DNA from: Nannocystaceae bacterium
GTDB lineage: Bacteria > Myxococcota_A > Polyangia > Nannocystales > Nannocystaceae
Direction of reading: 5' to 3'
NCBI GenBank assembly: GCA_016763875.1
Contig: JAESSZ010000474.1
Location: 1 to 6,528 of the forward strand
DNA length: 6,528 bases
Positions 6,023 to 6,528 of the stretch are shown piece after piece. The notes under the pieces are model-generated. The model was given only the letters and a program-made list of their open reading frames with translations, was not told the origin of the DNA and did not search any database. Both the position numbers and the translations under genes were made by a program. The stretch's first letter is position 1. Each line of letters begins with the position of its first letter.

Positions 6023-6528
6023 ACGGGCCCAACGGCAAGGCGGGCGCGGGCTCGGTCCTCGATAGGATCGTTGCGGCAAAACGCACCGAGTTGGCGGCTG
6101 GCCGCGGTGATGCGCGCCTGGACGTGGACGGCGTGTTGAAAGACCTGCCGCCGACGCGTTGTTTCGAGGCGGCGTTGCGCGAGGCACCAAGCCCGGGGGT
6201 CATCGCCGAGTTCAAACGGGCATCGCCGTCCGCAGGCGATCTGGCCGTCGACGCCGACGTTGCAACCGTCGCGGCTGCGTATGAGGTGGCTGGGGCGCGG
6301 GCGATGAGTGTGCTGTGCGACCGGCACTTCAAGGGCTCTCTTGAGGACCTCGTCGCGGCTCGGGCGGCGTGCGAACTTCCGATTCTGTGCAAAGACTTCA
6401 TCATTGAGCGCTCGCAGATCCTCGCGGCGCGCGGGGCAGCGGCCTATTCTGGTAAGAACGACCCGAATCCGCCGAGGTTCGCCGACCCCATCTCTCCCCC
6501 CGGAGAATGCTCGACCCTCCGTAGCTCG
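6019..6528 (+). CDS. trpC: Indole-3-glycerol phosphate synthase, N-terminal part, homology lost after ~6444
   Basis: Converts CdRP to indole-3-glycerol phosphate, a (beta/alpha)8-barrel reaction in tryptophan synthesis. It starts at a GTG overlapping the trpD stop by GTGA. Residues 1-142 match TrpC: VLDRIVAAKRTEL; IAEFKRASPSAGDL with catalytic Glu64 and Lys66; AMSVLCDRHFKGSLEDL; and ILCKDFIIERSQILAAR with catalytic Lys125. The family normally continues with 'GADAVLLI' or similar, and here residues 139-142 (GAAA) fit that, but from codon 143 (6445) the protein reads YSGKNDPNPPRF and bears no resemblance to TrpC. The frame stays open to the window edge. About 115 residues, including the later active-site Glu, Asn and Ser positions, are missing. 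Either the gene is interrupted or the terminal sequence is not its native continuation. Confidence 0.87.
   Translation, partial: MNGPNGKAGAGSVLDRIVAAKRTELAAGRGDARLDVDGVLKDLPPTRCFEAALREAPSPGVIAEFKRASPSAGDLAVDADVATVAAAYEVAGARAMSVLCDRHFKGSLEDLVAARAACELPILCKDFIIERSQILAARGAAAYSGKNDPNPPRFADPISPPGECSTLRSS
6445..6528. mobile_element. Foreign tail in trpC: possible insertion-sequence end or assembly chimera
   Basis: TrpC homology stops at 6444. The remaining 84 bases encode nothing recognisable in any frame I read on either strand. A GTAAG at 6452-6456 resembles the GTAA termini that I recall for IS66-family elements, so an element end is possible. From 6452 to the edge is 77 bases, a common assembler k-mer length, as expected if a contig stops inside a repeat. 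No transposase, target duplication or matching inverted repeat can be seen, so a chimeric join is equally possible. Confidence 0.3.

Noticed and set aside
5585..6404. Minus-strand frames opposite trpD and trpC (5585-6190, 5725-6327, 5985-6404)
   Set aside because: They are mirror reads of well-supported trpD and trpC; compositions are Arg/Pro/Ala-rich with no motif.
1..6528. CRISPR array, tRNA, rRNA or prophage genes
   Set aside because: No regularly spaced repeats, no tRNA-like or rRNA-like segments and no phage-type proteins were seen on reading both strands.
6514..6528. ATG-CTC-GAC-CCT-CCG in the terminal tail as a gene start
   Set aside because: The ATG frame meets TAG after five codons; no meaningful coding capacity.

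Overview
The window is GC-rich, and every gene kept here has strongly G/C-biased third codon positions. It probably comes from a myxobacterium-like bacterium (Myxococcota, perhaps Nannocystis/Plesiocystis-like). The best clue is the lipoprotein at 2738-4117. It joins a short Cys-rich 'DDDC...CPSGxRYG' N-terminal module, a Thr/Ser/Gly-rich linker, a DUF2341-like domain and a LamG-like domain, an architecture I associate with that group. This placement is inferred from protein style, not from a marker gene.

Layout from left to right. (1) A minus-strand unit reads leftwards from about 2300: glyA (serine hydroxymethyltransferase), then a putative lipoprotein that overlaps glyA by four bases (GTGA) and runs off the left edge. 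(2) A small conserved gene (DUF7009-like) at 2353-2727 diverges from glyA across only 55 bases. (3) It converges on the DUF2341/LamG lipoprotein gene at 2738-4117; a perfect 7-bp hairpin spans the two facing stop codons. (4) A 127-base intergenic region (4118-4244) separates that lipoprotein gene from a divergent, plus-strand tryptophan operon: trpG, trpD and a partial trpC, each overlapping the next by GTGA.

The trp genes act in sequence. TrpG supplies ammonia to anthranilate synthase, TrpD attaches phosphoribose to anthranilate, and TrpC closes the indole ring after a rearrangement step (TrpF) not seen here. No trpE is present; the operon appears to start at trpG. GlyA links serine/glycine to one-carbon folate metabolism and has no evident functional tie to the trp genes.

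Most of the window is ordinary metabolism, and I found no convincing undescribed system. The points worth a second look are: the abrupt loss of TrpC homology at about 6445, with an unrelated tail that may be an insertion-sequence end or an assembly chimera; a TrpD with an insertion and substitutions at normally conserved active-site positions; start codons placed 6-9 bases after -10-like hexamers, which suggests leaderless transcripts; and a lipoprotein apparently coupled to glyA.
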